From Caballeronia glebae (GTDB lineage Bacteria > Pseudomonadota > Gammaproteobacteria > Burkholderiales > Burkholderiaceae), in the NCBI RefSeq assembly GCF_001545035.1, contig NZ_FCOJ02000034.1, forward strand, positions 16,876 to 80,875: a DNA stretch of 64,000 nt. The letters are read 5' to 3'. This document shows positions 26,732 through 35,984 of the stretch, in pieces. Under the pieces are notes generated by a model. It saw only the letters and a program-made list of their open reading frames with translations. It made no database searches and was not told the DNA's origin. The first letter of the stretch is position 1; every line of letters begins with the position of its first letter. Made by a program: the position numbers and the translations under genes.

Positions 26732-28180
26732 ACCTGACCTGCCCTAGCTTGTTTGAACAATCGACGTATGTCGGCGGAACGTGGATCGAAGCGACCTCCC
26801 AGCCAAACGACACCGTCGTCAATCCGGCGAACGGCGAGCCGGTCGGCCGCGTGCCGCGTCTGACTGCAGCTCAGGCAAACGATGCGGTCAGCCACGCCGC
26901 GACGGCGTACGACGAATGGCGCGAGTGGAGCGGACGCGAACGCGCGTGCGTGTTGCGCGAATGGGCGCAGGTCGTGAAGACGATTCGCGACGACCTTGCG
27001 ATCATCCTCAGCTCCGAGCAGGGCAAGCCGATCCACGAGGCACGCGCCGAAATCGCGCAGGCGGCAAACTACATCGAGTGGTTCTCGGAGGAATCACGGC
27101 GCATCTACGGCGACAACATGCCCGCCGTGCGGCGCAGTCAGCGCGTTCACGTGATCAGGCCGCCGGTCGGCGTATGCGCGGCGATCACGTCGTGGACGTT
27201 TCCTTCGTCGATGGTCGCGCGCAAGGTCGGTGCCGCGCTCGCCGCCGGGTGCACGGTCGTGCTGAAGCCGTCGTCGCAGGCGCCTTTCTCCGCGCTTGCG
27301 CTCTGCGTGCTCGCGGAAAACGCGGGTCTGCCGCGCGGCGTGTTCTCAGTGTTGACGGGCGACGATGCGACACTCGTCAAAGCGCTCGTCGACAGCCCTC
27401 AGGTCAGGAAAGTCTCGTTCACCGGCAGCATCGCAGCGGGCAAGAAGCTGATGGCGCGCTGCGCGGACACGGTCAAGAAAGTGTCGCTGGAGCTCGGCGC
27501 GAGTTCGCCGTTCATCGTCTTCGACGACCCGATCTCGACCTCGCCGTTTCCGGCGCGGTCGCGGCGCGCTTTCGCCACACGGGCCAGGCGGCGATGTGCG
27601 CGAACCGCTTCCTGATTCAGGACCGCGTGCACGACGAGTTCGTGCGACGGCTCGCCGGCAAGGTGAAGGCGCTGAAAGTCGGCGACGGCATGCGCGACGA
27701 TTCGCAGGTCGGCCCGCTCATCGACGGCGCCGCGCTTGCGCGCATCAAGGCAATGGTGGCGCAGGCGGTCGGCGCGGGCGCGAAAGTGGTGGCGGGCGGG
27801 CAGCGCCATCCGGCGGGCGCGAACTTCTATCAGCCGACGGTACTGACCGATGCCGTCCCTTCGATGGAGATTTGCGGCGACGAAATACTTGGCCCGGTCG
27901 CGAGCGTAATGCGCTTCAGCGACGAAGCCGAAGCGCTGCGCCTGGCGAATCAGCCGCGCACGGGGCTGGCCGCGTACTTCTATACGTCCGATCTGAACCG
28001 CTCGTTTCGCGTGGTAGAGGCGCTGGAATGCGGGGCGGTCGGCGTCAACGAGACGCTCGTGTTCAACGAGGCGCGCCGTTCGGCGGCGTGAAGGAATCGG
28101 GGATGGGGCGGGAAGGCTCACGCTATGGCGTCGAGGAATATCTCAGCATCAAACATATCTGTTTTGGCAATGTGCACTAG
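26728..28180 (+). pseudogene. Succinate-semialdehyde-type aldehyde dehydrogenase, two frameshifts
   Basis: The region codes a full NAD(P)-aldehyde dehydrogenase of about 480 residues but in three frames. The first part runs to VSLELGASSPFIVFDD. One base is then missing near 27528, and the match continues as DLDLAVSGAVAARFRHTGQAAMCANRF (with the catalytic Cys) to NETLVFNEA. A second missing base near 28073 is followed by PFGGVKESGMGREGSRYG to the stop at 28180. It resembles GabD/SSADH types. Either the gene is dead or two indel errors are present. It is coupled to the hydratase fragment upstream. Confidence 0.85.
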
Positions 28181-28259
28181 CTAGTCATCGTCGCTAGATC
28201 GCCATTTGCTATCACCACACATTCGTGTTGTACCACTTATATTCCAAACGGAGAATCAG

Positions 28260-29081
28260 ATGTCAAATGCCAGGAGGCCGCACTACAGGTCGCTTTTGTT
28301 CGTGCCCGGCAGTCAGCCGGAACGCTTCAACAAAGCCATCAACAGTGGAGATGCAGTTGTCATCGATCTCGAGGATGCGGTAGGACCCGGTGCTAAAGCC
28401 GATGCTCGTCGCGCGGTGGCGGCATGGCTGACGCCCGAGAGCAGGGTTTTGCTTCGCGTGAACGGCAACGGCACGGCGTGGTTCGCAGAAGATGCCAAAA
28501 TCGCCAAGCTCCCCGGGGTTGCGGGCATCGTATTGCCGAAGTCTCAAAGCGCCGCCGACGTGGTGGCGTTAGTCTCGCTGACGAAAGCAAAGATACCGAT
28601 TTTCCCATTGATTGAAACGGCACAAGGCATATGGAACGCATTGGAGATCGCAAGAGCACCATTCGTGCAGCAACTTGTCTTTGGTACCCTCGATTTCATT
28701 GCAGACATGGGCATTGAATCGGATGGCGAAGAGCTGGATCCCTATCGTGCACAGTTGGTGACGATCTCGCGGATCGCTGGCATTGAGGCGCCGGTTGATG
28801 GCGTGACCGCAGCCATAGACGACGTTGATCGCCTGATCACTGAGACAATGAATGGTAAACGGCGTGGAGTTGGTGGAAAGCTGTGTATTCATCCCAAACA
28901 GGTTCCACTCGTGAATCAATGCTATGCCCCATCCGAAATCGACGTCGCGTGGGCTACAAGAGTCCTGGAGGCATCAACAAACGCGCACGGAGCGGCGATA
29001 TCAATCGACGGAAAAATGGTCGACAAGCCAGTGGTGCTGCGCGCGCAGCAAATTGTTCAGTTAGCGCGCATGCCACTGTAA
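28260..29081 (+). CDS. HpcH/HpaI-family CoA lyase, CitE type (citramalyl-/malyl-CoA lyase-like)
   Basis: A 273-residue protein with the CitE-like TIM barrel signature: RSLLFVPGSQPERF, VIDLEDAVGP, VLLRVNGNGT with the substrate Arg, PLIETAQGIWNA with the metal Glu, GTLDFIADMG, and LCIHPKQVPLVN. It cleaves a 3-hydroxyacyl-CoA such as citramalyl-CoA or malyl-CoA to acetyl-CoA plus a 2-oxo acid. The ATG at 28260 follows CGGAGAATC. Together with the upstream hydratase fragment and semialdehyde dehydrogenase it recalls itaconate/citramalate degradation operons, where a CitE-type citramalyl-CoA lyase acts last. Exact substrate is inference. Confidence 0.85.
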   Translation: MSNARRPHYRSLLFVPGSQPERFNKAINSGDAVVIDLEDAVGPGAKADARRAVAAWLTPESRVLLRVNGNGTAWFAEDAKIAKLPGVAGIVLPKSQSAADVVALVSLTKAKIPIFPLIETAQGIWNALEIARAPFVQQLVFGTLDFIADMGIESDGEELDPYRAQLVTISRIAGIEAPVDGVTAAIDDVDRLITETMNGKRRGVGGKLCIHPKQVPLVNQCYAPSEIDVAWATRVLEASTNAHGAAISIDGKMVDKPVVLRAQQIVQLARMPL

Positions 29082-29351
29082 TTATCTGGCTCCGAATGGC
29101 AGCGCGGAAGCAGTCGCTCCGGCTGCAAAAAACAACAGCACGCCGAAGTCCACAACGCCCATTGCTTGAGAGGCCACGCAGCCTTGATCTGGTGGCACCG
29201 TGGACGACCCGCAGAGCATCCCTCGAGCTCGCGGAGCCTTATCGGCACCCAGCCTTATGACATCATTACATTCCCGGAACCTCAAACGGTGTGCATTGCC
29301 CCCGAGTGGAGTGCTGACGCGCGCCGCTTACTGAACGCCAGGAACGTCGAC

Positions 29352-30245
29352 ATGAATTTCAGGTCCTTGCAGTGCTTCGTCATCCTCGCCGAGGAACTGA
29401 ACTTCAGTCGCGCGGCTGAGCGGCTGCATATCGCGCAACCCGCATTGAGCCAACAGATCCGCCTGCTGGAAGACCGGCTCGGCACTCAGCTCGTCGATCG
29501 CGCCAGGCGACCTCTGCGACTCACCGAAGCGGGCCACTATTTCTGCACCGAGGCGCGCCAACTTCTTGGATCGTGGGAGCAGGCGAGCCTGGGCGCACAC
29601 GAAATCGGCATTGGTCGGCGCGGCTGGCTTTCGATCGGCTTTACTCGATCCGCTATGTATAGCATCCTGCCTCCCGCACTCAAGGCTTTTCATCACGCCT
29701 ATCCCCAGGTCGAGTTGAAGCTCTTCGAATTGCTGACGGAGGAACAGGCTGACGCGCTGCGCGACATGCGCATCCACGTCGGCATCGGACGGCAGCCGGT
29801 CGCGATTCCTGGTTGCACGTCGTACCCGCTCTTGCGTGAGCATATAGTCGTCGCACTTGCGCCCGATCATCCCTTGGCAGCGCACAAAAAGGTGCGCGTC
29901 GATGAACTCGCCGACACGCCACTCATCCTTTACCCGAAGCATCATAACGCCCAGTTTAAGCGGACCGTCCAGTCGCTATATCGCGACGCGGGCGTGACGC
30001 CGTTCGTCGCGCATCAGGCCTACGAAATCCAGACGGCGATCGCGCTCGTCGCCGCCGGGCTCGGCGTGACGTTCGTCGGCGAGTCGGTGGCGCGGCATGG
30101 GCGCACGGACGTCGTGTTTCGCCATCTCTCGGGGCCGGGCGCCTGGTCGACGCTAGCCGCAACGTTTCGCACAATCGATGATTCGCCCCATCTGCATGCT
30201 TTTCTAGGCTGCCTTCCCGCGCCGCTCGGCGACGCTGCACTATAG
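29352..30245 (+). CDS. LysR-family transcriptional regulator
   Basis: A 297-residue LysR regulator with an N-terminal winged helix-turn-helix (MNFRSLQCFVILAEELNFSRAAERLHIAQPALSQQIRLLED) and a periplasmic-binding-like effector domain. The ATG at 29352 matches the family start; the frame is open further upstream without family similarity. It lies between the CitE-type lyase gene and the MFS-LigJ-LigK genes and could control either, probably by sensing a pathway acid. The short palindrome at 30253 is a possible site. Confidence 0.9.
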   Translation: MNFRSLQCFVILAEELNFSRAAERLHIAQPALSQQIRLLEDRLGTQLVDRARRPLRLTEAGHYFCTEARQLLGSWEQASLGAHEIGIGRRGWLSIGFTRSAMYSILPPALKAFHHAYPQVELKLFELLTEEQADALRDMRIHVGIGRQPVAIPGCTSYPLLREHIVVALAPDHPLAAHKKVRVDELADTPLILYPKHHNAQFKRTVQSLYRDAGVTPFVAHQAYEIQTAIALVAAGLGVTFVGESVARHGRTDVVFRHLSGPGAWSTLAATFRTIDDSPHLHAFLGCLPAPLGDAAL

Positions 30246-30252
30246 GAAAAGA

Positions 30253-30268
30253 CTTATAGAAGAATAAG
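30253..30268. promoter_or_regulatory. Short palindrome CTTAT-N6-ATAAG ahead of the MFS-ligJ genes
   Basis: Perfect 5-bp arms with a 6-bp centre, 167 nt before the MFS start and just after the LysR stop. It fits the loose T-N11-A style of LysR operators but is short enough to be chance. Confidence 0.3.
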
Positions 30269-30434
30269 GAACTCGTCTTGGACGTGGGCCGCTCCAATTC
30301 TTATCATCGGTTTCATGCTTCGAACAGGCTCGCCATGTATGCACGGCCGTTCTGAGCAAGCGGGCGGCGAAGGCCGTTTGTAAAGCGCGGGCCCCAAAGC
30401 TCTCGCGACCCGACGAAAAGAACGTGGAGACGGC

Positions 30435-31757
30435 ATGACCCCTTTCAACGAAGCAGCAACAATGCGAAAAGTGTACGGGCGGCTGATGCCCCTGCTCTTC
30501 GCGATGATGTTTTTCAACTACCTCGACCGGATCAACATCGGCTTCGCAGCGCTTGACATGAACAAGGCACTGGGTTTCAGCCCCGCCGTGTTCGGCTTTG
30601 CAGGCAGCATCTTTTTTGTCGGCTACATGCTGCTCGAAGTGCCGAGTAACCTTCTGCTTCATCGTGTGGGGGCGCGCCGTTGGATCGCCCGCATTTTGCT
30701 GACCTGGGGTGCGGTGGCCGCCGTCACCGCGTTCGTCTTCAACGACAAGAGCTTCTATGTCCTGCGCTTTCTGCTGGGTGTGATGGAAGCTGGCTTCTTG
30801 CCGGGCGTCGCGGTCTACCTGACAAAATGGTTTCCCGAGCGCTACCGAGCGCGCGCGGTGGGTGGTTACATTATCGCGGGCTCGTTTTCGGCGGTGCTCG
30901 GCGGTCCGATTTCGACCGCGCTGATGACTTACGCGAATGGCGTCTTCGGCCTGCAGGGATGGCAATGGATGTTCATCCTCGAAGGCGTCCCAGCGATGCT
31001 GCTCGGCCTGCTCACGCTGCGCATCATGACGGAGCGCCCGGCCGATGCCGACTGGCTCGCTGACGACGAAAAGCAATGGCTCGAGTCGACGCTCGCGGCA
31101 GAGCGTGAAGCGGTCGGCGGCAACGCGCATTTCCCGCTTCTTCGTATAGCCAGCGACATCCGCGTTTGGAGCCTCGCTTGTCTTTTTGGCTGCGCACTGG
31201 TCGGCATATATGGCCTATTTCTTTGGCTGCCGCAGATCGTCAAGAGCCTCGGTCAGCTGAGCAACATTGAGGTTGGCTTTCTCTCAGCGGCGCCGCCGCT
31301 GCTCGGAGTGCTGGGCACATTCATCATCAGTCGGAGTTCGGACCGCACTGGCGACCGCAAGAAACACCTCGCGTTTGTCTATGGAATGAGCGCCATCGCG
31401 ATCGCAGGTAGTGCGTATGCGCCGAATCCTATCGTCGCGTACGCGCTGCTGTGCGTGACCGGCCTCTTCATCTACGCGGGCAACCCGCTCTTCTGGAGCC
31501 TCGCCTCGTCGTTCAGAACCGGCGCGGCGGGTGCGGCGACGATCGCGCTAATCAATACGATCGCTCAGTTTGGCGGGCTCGTCGGGCCGTGGAGTATCGG
31601 CCTCGTGCGCGGCGCAACGGGAAATTTCAAGCTCGCGTTGTTGACCATCGCCGCGTTTCTCGTTGTGGCGACGGTGATCGCGCTCGTGATGCGCGTGAAG
31701 CCCGCCAACGATGAAGCCGCAATGCTTTCCGCGACAGATCCGGCAGCGCACACCTAA
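30435..31757 (+). CDS. MFS transporter, anion:cation symporter (ACS) family
   Basis: A 440-residue, 12-helix major facilitator. The ACS-type motifs are FFNYLDRINIGFAALDM in helix 1, YMLLEVPSNLLLHRVGARRWIARI between helices 2 and 3, and EAGFLPGVAVYLTKWFPERYRARA. The family imports organic anions with protons (phthalate, tartrate, hexuronate, galactonate and others). It is 31 nt upstream of the LigJ-like gene on the same strand and is most likely the uptake system for its substrate. Confidence 0.88.
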   Translation: MTPFNEAATMRKVYGRLMPLLFAMMFFNYLDRINIGFAALDMNKALGFSPAVFGFAGSIFFVGYMLLEVPSNLLLHRVGARRWIARILLTWGAVAAVTAFVFNDKSFYVLRFLLGVMEAGFLPGVAVYLTKWFPERYRARAVGGYIIAGSFSAVLGGPISTALMTYANGVFGLQGWQWMFILEGVPAMLLGLLTLRIMTERPADADWLADDEKQWLESTLAAEREAVGGNAHFPLLRIASDIRVWSLACLFGCALVGIYGLFLWLPQIVKSLGQLSNIEVGFLSAAPPLLGVLGTFIISRSSDRTGDRKKHLAFVYGMSAIAIAGSAYAPNPIVAYALLCVTGLFIYAGNPLFWSLASSFRTGAAGAATIALINTIAQFGGLVGPWSIGLVRGATGNFKLALLTIAAFLVVATVIALVMRVKPANDEAAMLSATDPAAHT

Positions 31758-31788
31758 ACAAGCACGCAACGACACTGGAATTTACGAC

Positions 31789-32829
31789 ATGATTATTGAT
31801 TGCCACGGTCACTACACCACGTCTCCGCCGCAGCACGAAGCGTGGCGCGCGAAACAGATCGCTGCGCTCAAGGACGGCACCTCGCCGCCGCCGCGCCCGC
31901 CCATCACCGACGAAGAAATCCGCGAAAGCATCGAGGGCGGCCAACTTCGCATCCAACGCGAGCGCGGCACTGATCTCACGATCTTTTCGCCACGCGCTGC
32001 GAGTATGGGGCATCACCTCGCGACCGCTGAAGCAAACGCGGCCTGGTCGAGTGAATGCAACGACCTTGTGCATCGCGTGTGCGCGCTCTTTCCGCGCAAC
32101 TTCGTAGGCGTGTGCCAATTGCCACAGGCACCGGGCGTCCCGCCCGAAAACTGCATTGCAGAGTTGCGGCGCTGCGTGCAAGAACTTGGTTTTATTGGCT
32201 GCAACCTGAATCCGGACCCTTCTGGCGGCCACTGGTCGGGACTGCCGCTGACCGACCGCTCGTGGTATCCGCTCTATGAAGCGATGGTCGAGCTTGACGT
32301 GCCGGCAATGGTCCACGTTTCGTCGTCATGCAATCCGAATTTCCACGCGACCGGCGCCCATTACATCAACGGCGACACTTCAGCGTTCATGCAGTTGCTG
32401 ACGGCCGATCTATTCGCGGATTTCCCGACGCTCAAGTTGATCATCCCGCATGGCGGAGGTGCGGTGCCCTACCACTGGGGACGCTATCGGGGACTTGCGC
32501 AGGACATGAACCGGCCGCTACTCAGCGAGTATCTGCTGAAAAACGTGTTCTTCGACACCTGCGTCTACCACCAGCCAGGTGCCGAGCTGCTCGCCAAGGT
32601 GATTCCGGCCGAGAACATCCTGTTCGCTTCCGAGACGATCGGCGCCGTGCAGGGCATTGACCCGGAGACCGGTCATTTTTACGATGACACGCGTCGCTAC
32701 ATCGACGCCATTCCATGGCTTAACGGCGCGGAGCGCCAGAAAATCTACGAAGACAACGCCCGTGCGGTGTATGGACGACTGTCCGGACAAATCGAACGTC
32801 AACGATCAATAGAAGGAGCGACCTTATGA
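31789..32829 (+). CDS. ligJ: 4-oxalomesaconate hydratase-like amidohydrolase (LigJ type)
   Basis: A 346-residue metal-dependent hydratase of the amidohydrolase superfamily. It starts MIIDCHGHYTT with the metal ligands His6 and His8. It carries the LigJ-type blocks SPRAASMGHH, VGVCQLPQAPGVPPENCIAEL, MVHVSSSCN, PHGGGAVPYHWGRYRG and NILFASETIGAVQGIDPETG. In the protocatechuate 4,5-cleavage/gallate route this enzyme hydrates oxalomesaconate to 4-carboxy-4-hydroxy-2-oxoadipate. Its stop overlaps the ATG of the aldolase that uses this product (ATGA), strongly supporting the pair. No extradiol ring-cleavage dioxygenase is nearby. Confidence 0.85.
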   Translation: MIIDCHGHYTTSPPQHEAWRAKQIAALKDGTSPPPRPPITDEEIRESIEGGQLRIQRERGTDLTIFSPRAASMGHHLATAEANAAWSSECNDLVHRVCALFPRNFVGVCQLPQAPGVPPENCIAELRRCVQELGFIGCNLNPDPSGGHWSGLPLTDRSWYPLYEAMVELDVPAMVHVSSSCNPNFHATGAHYINGDTSAFMQLLTADLFADFPTLKLIIPHGGGAVPYHWGRYRGLAQDMNRPLLSEYLLKNVFFDTCVYHQPGAELLAKVIPAENILFASETIGAVQGIDPETGHFYDDTRRYIDAIPWLNGAERQKIYEDNARAVYGRLSGQIERQRSIEGATL

Positions 32830-33494
32830 ATCCGGCAGGATGGCGGGAACACGAATCGGCTGCGCAGGCGAGCACCGCGACGCTCGACGCCTTGCGCGAA
32901 CTCGCGGTATCGCTTTTGAGCGACAACATGGCCCGTGTGAGCGGCACGACAGGCTTGCGCCCTTTTCACCGACCGAAGCCGATGGCTGGAACAGCCGTCA
33001 CGGTCCGCACGCGTGGCGGCGACAACCTTGCGATCCATCGCGCGTTCGACTATTGCCGCCCGGGCGACGTGCTAGTGATTGATGGTGCGGGCGAACTCAC
33101 TCAGGCACTGATGGGCGACATCATGGCCAGCTTCGCCGAACACCTCGGCGTGCAAGGCCTCGTAATCGACGGCGCCATCCGCGATGTCGGCGCCCTTAGC
33201 CAGCGGGATTTTCCGGTGTACGCACGCGGCGTCACGCATCGCGGACCGTACAAGAACGGGCCAGGAGAAATCAACGTGCCCGTGACGGTCGGTGGAATGG
33301 TAGTGTTTCCGGGAGACATCATCGTCGGCGATGAGGACGGCGTTCTCGCTATCGCGCCCACGGATGTACAAGCGGTAATTGAAGGCGCTCGCCGGCAGGC
33401 GAGAAAAGAAGCCGCGGCGCTGCAATCGATTGCGGAGGGGCGCTTCGACCGTTCGTGGGTGGCCGCGCAGCGCGACCGAATGATGAACGGCTGA
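32826..33494 (+). CDS. ligK: RraA-like 4-carboxy-4-hydroxy-2-oxoadipate/HMG aldolase (LigK type)
   Basis: A 222-residue RraA-fold protein. The motifs GDVLVIDGAGE, GLVIDGAIRDVGALSQ with the Arg-Asp pair that binds pyruvate and metal, and VFPGDIIVGDEDGV match class II pyruvate aldolases. The C-terminal extension (GRFDRSW) is typical of the aldolases rather than RraA itself. It would split 4-carboxy-4-hydroxy-2-oxoadipate to pyruvate and oxaloacetate, or 4-hydroxy-4-methyl-2-oxoglutarate to two pyruvates. It overlaps the LigJ-like gene by 4 nt and has a GGAG ribosome site. Confidence 0.85.
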   Translation: MNPAGWREHESAAQASTATLDALRELAVSLLSDNMARVSGTTGLRPFHRPKPMAGTAVTVRTRGGDNLAIHRAFDYCRPGDVLVIDGAGELTQALMGDIMASFAEHLGVQGLVIDGAIRDVGALSQRDFPVYARGVTHRGPYKNGPGEINVPVTVGGMVVFPGDIIVGDEDGVLAIAPTDVQAVIEGARRQARKEAAALQSIAEGRFDRSWVAAQRDRMMNG

Positions 33495-33572
33495 CGGCTT
33501 GCAGAAGGCAGTGGGCTCGCGCATCATGGCGCATTCGCTTCTCGGCTTCTACTTTGAAATCGACTGATCGTC

Positions 33573-33977
33573 ATGTCATTTGACTGCCTGGACGCAACGG
33601 CTCTCATCGACCTCGCGCGACGCGCGGAATCGAAAGCGCCCGTCCCTTGCGCCTGTACAAAGACGCCGCTTGACGGCTGGCAATCCCAGCCGCTGTCTCT
33701 CGACGAAACGCAGCTCCGTGAGATCGGCACGCTGATGCTGAAGGACGAACTGGAGCCCACGTTTGCCGAATATCTGCCCGGCAAGACCAATTACTGGTCG
33801 GCCGATGCACCTATCGCCCCGCGCTACTTTCCGTACAACCGCTGCGCCGTGTGGGAATGTTCCGTTTGCGGGCGTCTCTACCTTCGCTACACGGAAGGCG
33901 GCGGCTATTTCGTCGATCGCAGAATCCGGGCGGTGCATGGGGCCCTGATTGAGGACATTCCTCGCCCTGAATCCTGA
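33573..33977 (+). CDS. Conserved hypothetical protein with CxxC knuckle
   Basis: A 134-residue soluble protein with no recognised family. It is rich in aromatic residues and has a zinc-knuckle-like WECSVCGRLYLRY near residue 95, plus a CAC pair near residue 27. It lies 78 nt after the aldolase gene on the same strand, so it may belong to the same transcript. High GC3 and an ATG with nearby purine-rich bases support coding. Confidence 0.6.
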   Translation: MSFDCLDATALIDLARRAESKAPVPCACTKTPLDGWQSQPLSLDETQLREIGTLMLKDELEPTFAEYLPGKTNYWSADAPIAPRYFPYNRCAVWECSVCGRLYLRYTEGGGYFVDRRIRAVHGALIEDIPRPES

Positions 33978-34960
33978 ACAAAGTCGGAAGCGGGACAGGA
34001 GTTCGACGCGTAAGTCGTACGATTCGTCAACTAATGAGAGAGTTTTCGACTTTGCAGAAAACAGAAGCACTTCCCCAGCGGGACAGCATTCATGGGATTC
34101 ACGTGGGAAGTGCTCGGCTGCATCCACGCGCGCGAATTCGTAAGCAGTCTAAAGACGGGGGCCTTCCGTCGCGCGAGGAGTTTCTCAGAGGACACGTGCC
34201 CATGTTCGACGACGTGGGGACGCGTGTACTGAACGAACAGGACGATTTGCGCAACCGCCCGCCTGGTGGTTGGTCGCAAGCGGGATGGTCGGCGAAAGTA
34301 TGAAGAAGCGGCCAAGTGGGAACTGATACAAGCGTGTTCGAAGCCAGCGGTGTCAATAGCGCGGATAGCCGCGGCGAACAGGATCAATCCAACCTGATCG
34401 GGATCATGTTCCACCCGCAAGTGTTGTCCTTGTGCTCGCTTATGTGGGAAGGTAGCGGCGATCAACGGCCTGTCCCTTTGGTAGCCGCAGACCATCGGGG
34501 GCTTCGGGCTTATCAATACCCAGGCGGGCTGGGTGAACGCAGTAGCGCTTGTGATCGCGTCCGTCGCGATGATCTATGGAGTGCTCTGGACGGAAAGCGA
34601 GAACGCGTTTGGATTCTGCGTTGCCGCTCGCGTTGTCGGCCCTTGCGCTTGCCGCCTGCACGATGAGTACACAACTTGTGCTCGAGGTAATCTGTCTCAT
34701 CTTGACACTCGTTGGCACGTAGGCGTTCATGGGCCCGTTCTGGCTTGGCCCACCCCCCGAGCGCCCTGTCGCATCGGCGTGATTCACGAAACTATCGGCA
34801 GCTTCGCCATTGCGCTCACGCTTCGAGTGGTCGCTAGCTGTTTGCTTGTCGCCATCGAACAGACGTCCGATCTCAACGCGTCACGCCTGAGCGGTTCTGC
34901 CTTACAGTGTCGATACGTGGCGTGCGGCGCGCGCCCTCCGTCCGCTCGTGTAGTCACATC
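33978..34960. other. About 1 kb of decayed or non-coding DNA
   Basis: Many short frames, none convincing. Around 34497-34620 the plus strand codes a hydrophobic segment (LINTQAGWVNAVALVIASV) that looks like one or two membrane helices of a lost transporter, but neither a start nor the rest of the gene can be followed. This region separates the LigJ/LigK block from the next regulator. Confidence 0.4.
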
Positions 34961-35866
34961 ATGCCAAACTACTTTCAATACGATCTTCAGTCACTGCGCC
35001 TTTTCATCGTCGTTGCTGAAGTCGGCAGCCTGACAAAAGCAGCCGATCGCACGAACATGACCCTTTCGGCGGTCAGCAAGCGGATTGCCGAGCTTGAAAG
35101 CAGCACCGGGTGCATGCTTCTTGTGCGGCAGCCACGTGGCGTCGAGCTAACGGCTGCCGGCAAGGGTCTTCTGGCACACGCGCGGCAAGTTATCGAGCGC
35201 GTCAACCGCATGGCGACCGAAATGAGCGACTACGCGGTCGGTGTACGCGGCCATGTCCGCATGTGGGCAAATACCTCGGCAATCGTGCAGTTCCTCCCGC
35301 GTGATGTACGCGAGTTCCTTTCACAAAATCCCAGCGTCAAGATTTCGCTAGAAGAACGCCTCAGTGGAGAGATCGTTGCGGCAATTGCCAACGGCGACGC
35401 CGATCTTGGCGTCTTTGCAGACAATGTTGCTGCACCGGGTATCGAAAAAGCCGCGTATCACCGGGACAGACTTGTTCTATTGGTACCGAACGATCATCCG
35501 CTCGCTGCGCTCGAAGAAGTTTCCTTCGGCGATACGCTGGATTTTGAGTTTGTCGGTCTTAATGAGGGCAGTTCTCTGCTTGCGAGGCTGCTCGAAGCCG
35601 CCTACAGCGCTGAGCGCACACTCAAAGTTCGCATTCAGGTAAGCAGTTTCGATGGCATTTGCCGGATGATCGAGCAGGGCCTTGGGATTGGCGTACTGCC
35701 AGAAGTTGCGGTCCGCAATGAGATCCTGGCGGCAGGCCTACGCCCGGTGCGTCTTACTGACCGCTGGGCTGACCGCACCTTGTGGGTGGGCACCCGTTCG
35801 CGAAGCGCCCTATCGCCCGAAGCCGCACGGTTATTCGATTTCATGTCCGGTACGAAGCACGCCTGA
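34961..35866 (+). CDS. LysR-family transcriptional regulator
   Basis: A 301-residue LysR protein. The HTH is at residues about 8-65 (LQSLRLFIVVAEVGSLTKAADRTNMTLSAVSKRIAELE), followed by an effector domain with the DLGVFADN and GIGVLPEVAV blocks. The ATG at 34961 is the family start. It precedes, on the same strand, the long catabolic gene set starting at 35985, and a strong palindrome lies between them, so it is the likely regulator of that set. Confidence 0.9.
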   Translation: MPNYFQYDLQSLRLFIVVAEVGSLTKAADRTNMTLSAVSKRIAELESSTGCMLLVRQPRGVELTAAGKGLLAHARQVIERVNRMATEMSDYAVGVRGHVRMWANTSAIVQFLPRDVREFLSQNPSVKISLEERLSGEIVAAIANGDADLGVFADNVAAPGIEKAAYHRDRLVLLVPNDHPLAALEEVSFGDTLDFEFVGLNEGSSLLARLLEAAYSAERTLKVRIQVSSFDGICRMIEQGLGIGVLPEVAVRNEILAAGLRPVRLTDRWADRTLWVGTRSRSALSPEAARLFDFMSGTKHA

Positions 35867-35872
35867 TAGGGT

Positions 35873-35898
35873 TTTCCCCACGCTTTCTTGCGGGGAAA
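35873..35898 (+). terminator. Hairpin after the LysR gene
   Basis: TTTCCC and GGGAAA arms with an inner CGC/GCG pair, a 2-nt bulge and a TTTCTT loop lie 6 nt after the LysR stop. No T-run follows, so it may be a weak terminator or attenuator between the regulator and the catabolic genes. Confidence 0.45.
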
Positions 35899-35901
35899 GG
35901 G

Positions 35902-35919
35902 TCATTGAAAATTCAATGA
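35902..35919. promoter_or_regulatory. 18-bp palindrome, probable operator of the CoA-transferase gene set
   Basis: TCATTGAA and TTCAATGA arms with a 2-bp centre form a perfect inverted repeat, 65 nt before the CoA-transferase start. It is compatible with a LysR operator (inner ATTGAA/TTCAAT). The adjacent LysR protein is the best candidate binder. Confidence 0.65.
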
Positions 35920-35984
35920 TTATCAAGAAGTGTGGTTTGTCGCAAAGTGAGGCATCAAGAAACGATGCTTCACAGGAGACAACC

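Noticed and set aside
34533..35033. Possible membrane protein of 166 codons
   Set aside because: Only one hydrophobic stretch is protein-like; the rest overlaps the LysR gene in another frame.
35682..35984. Longer N terminus for the CoA-transferase
   Set aside because: The extra 101 codons overlap the LysR gene and the palindrome; the ATG at 35985 has a good ribosome site and begins the family.
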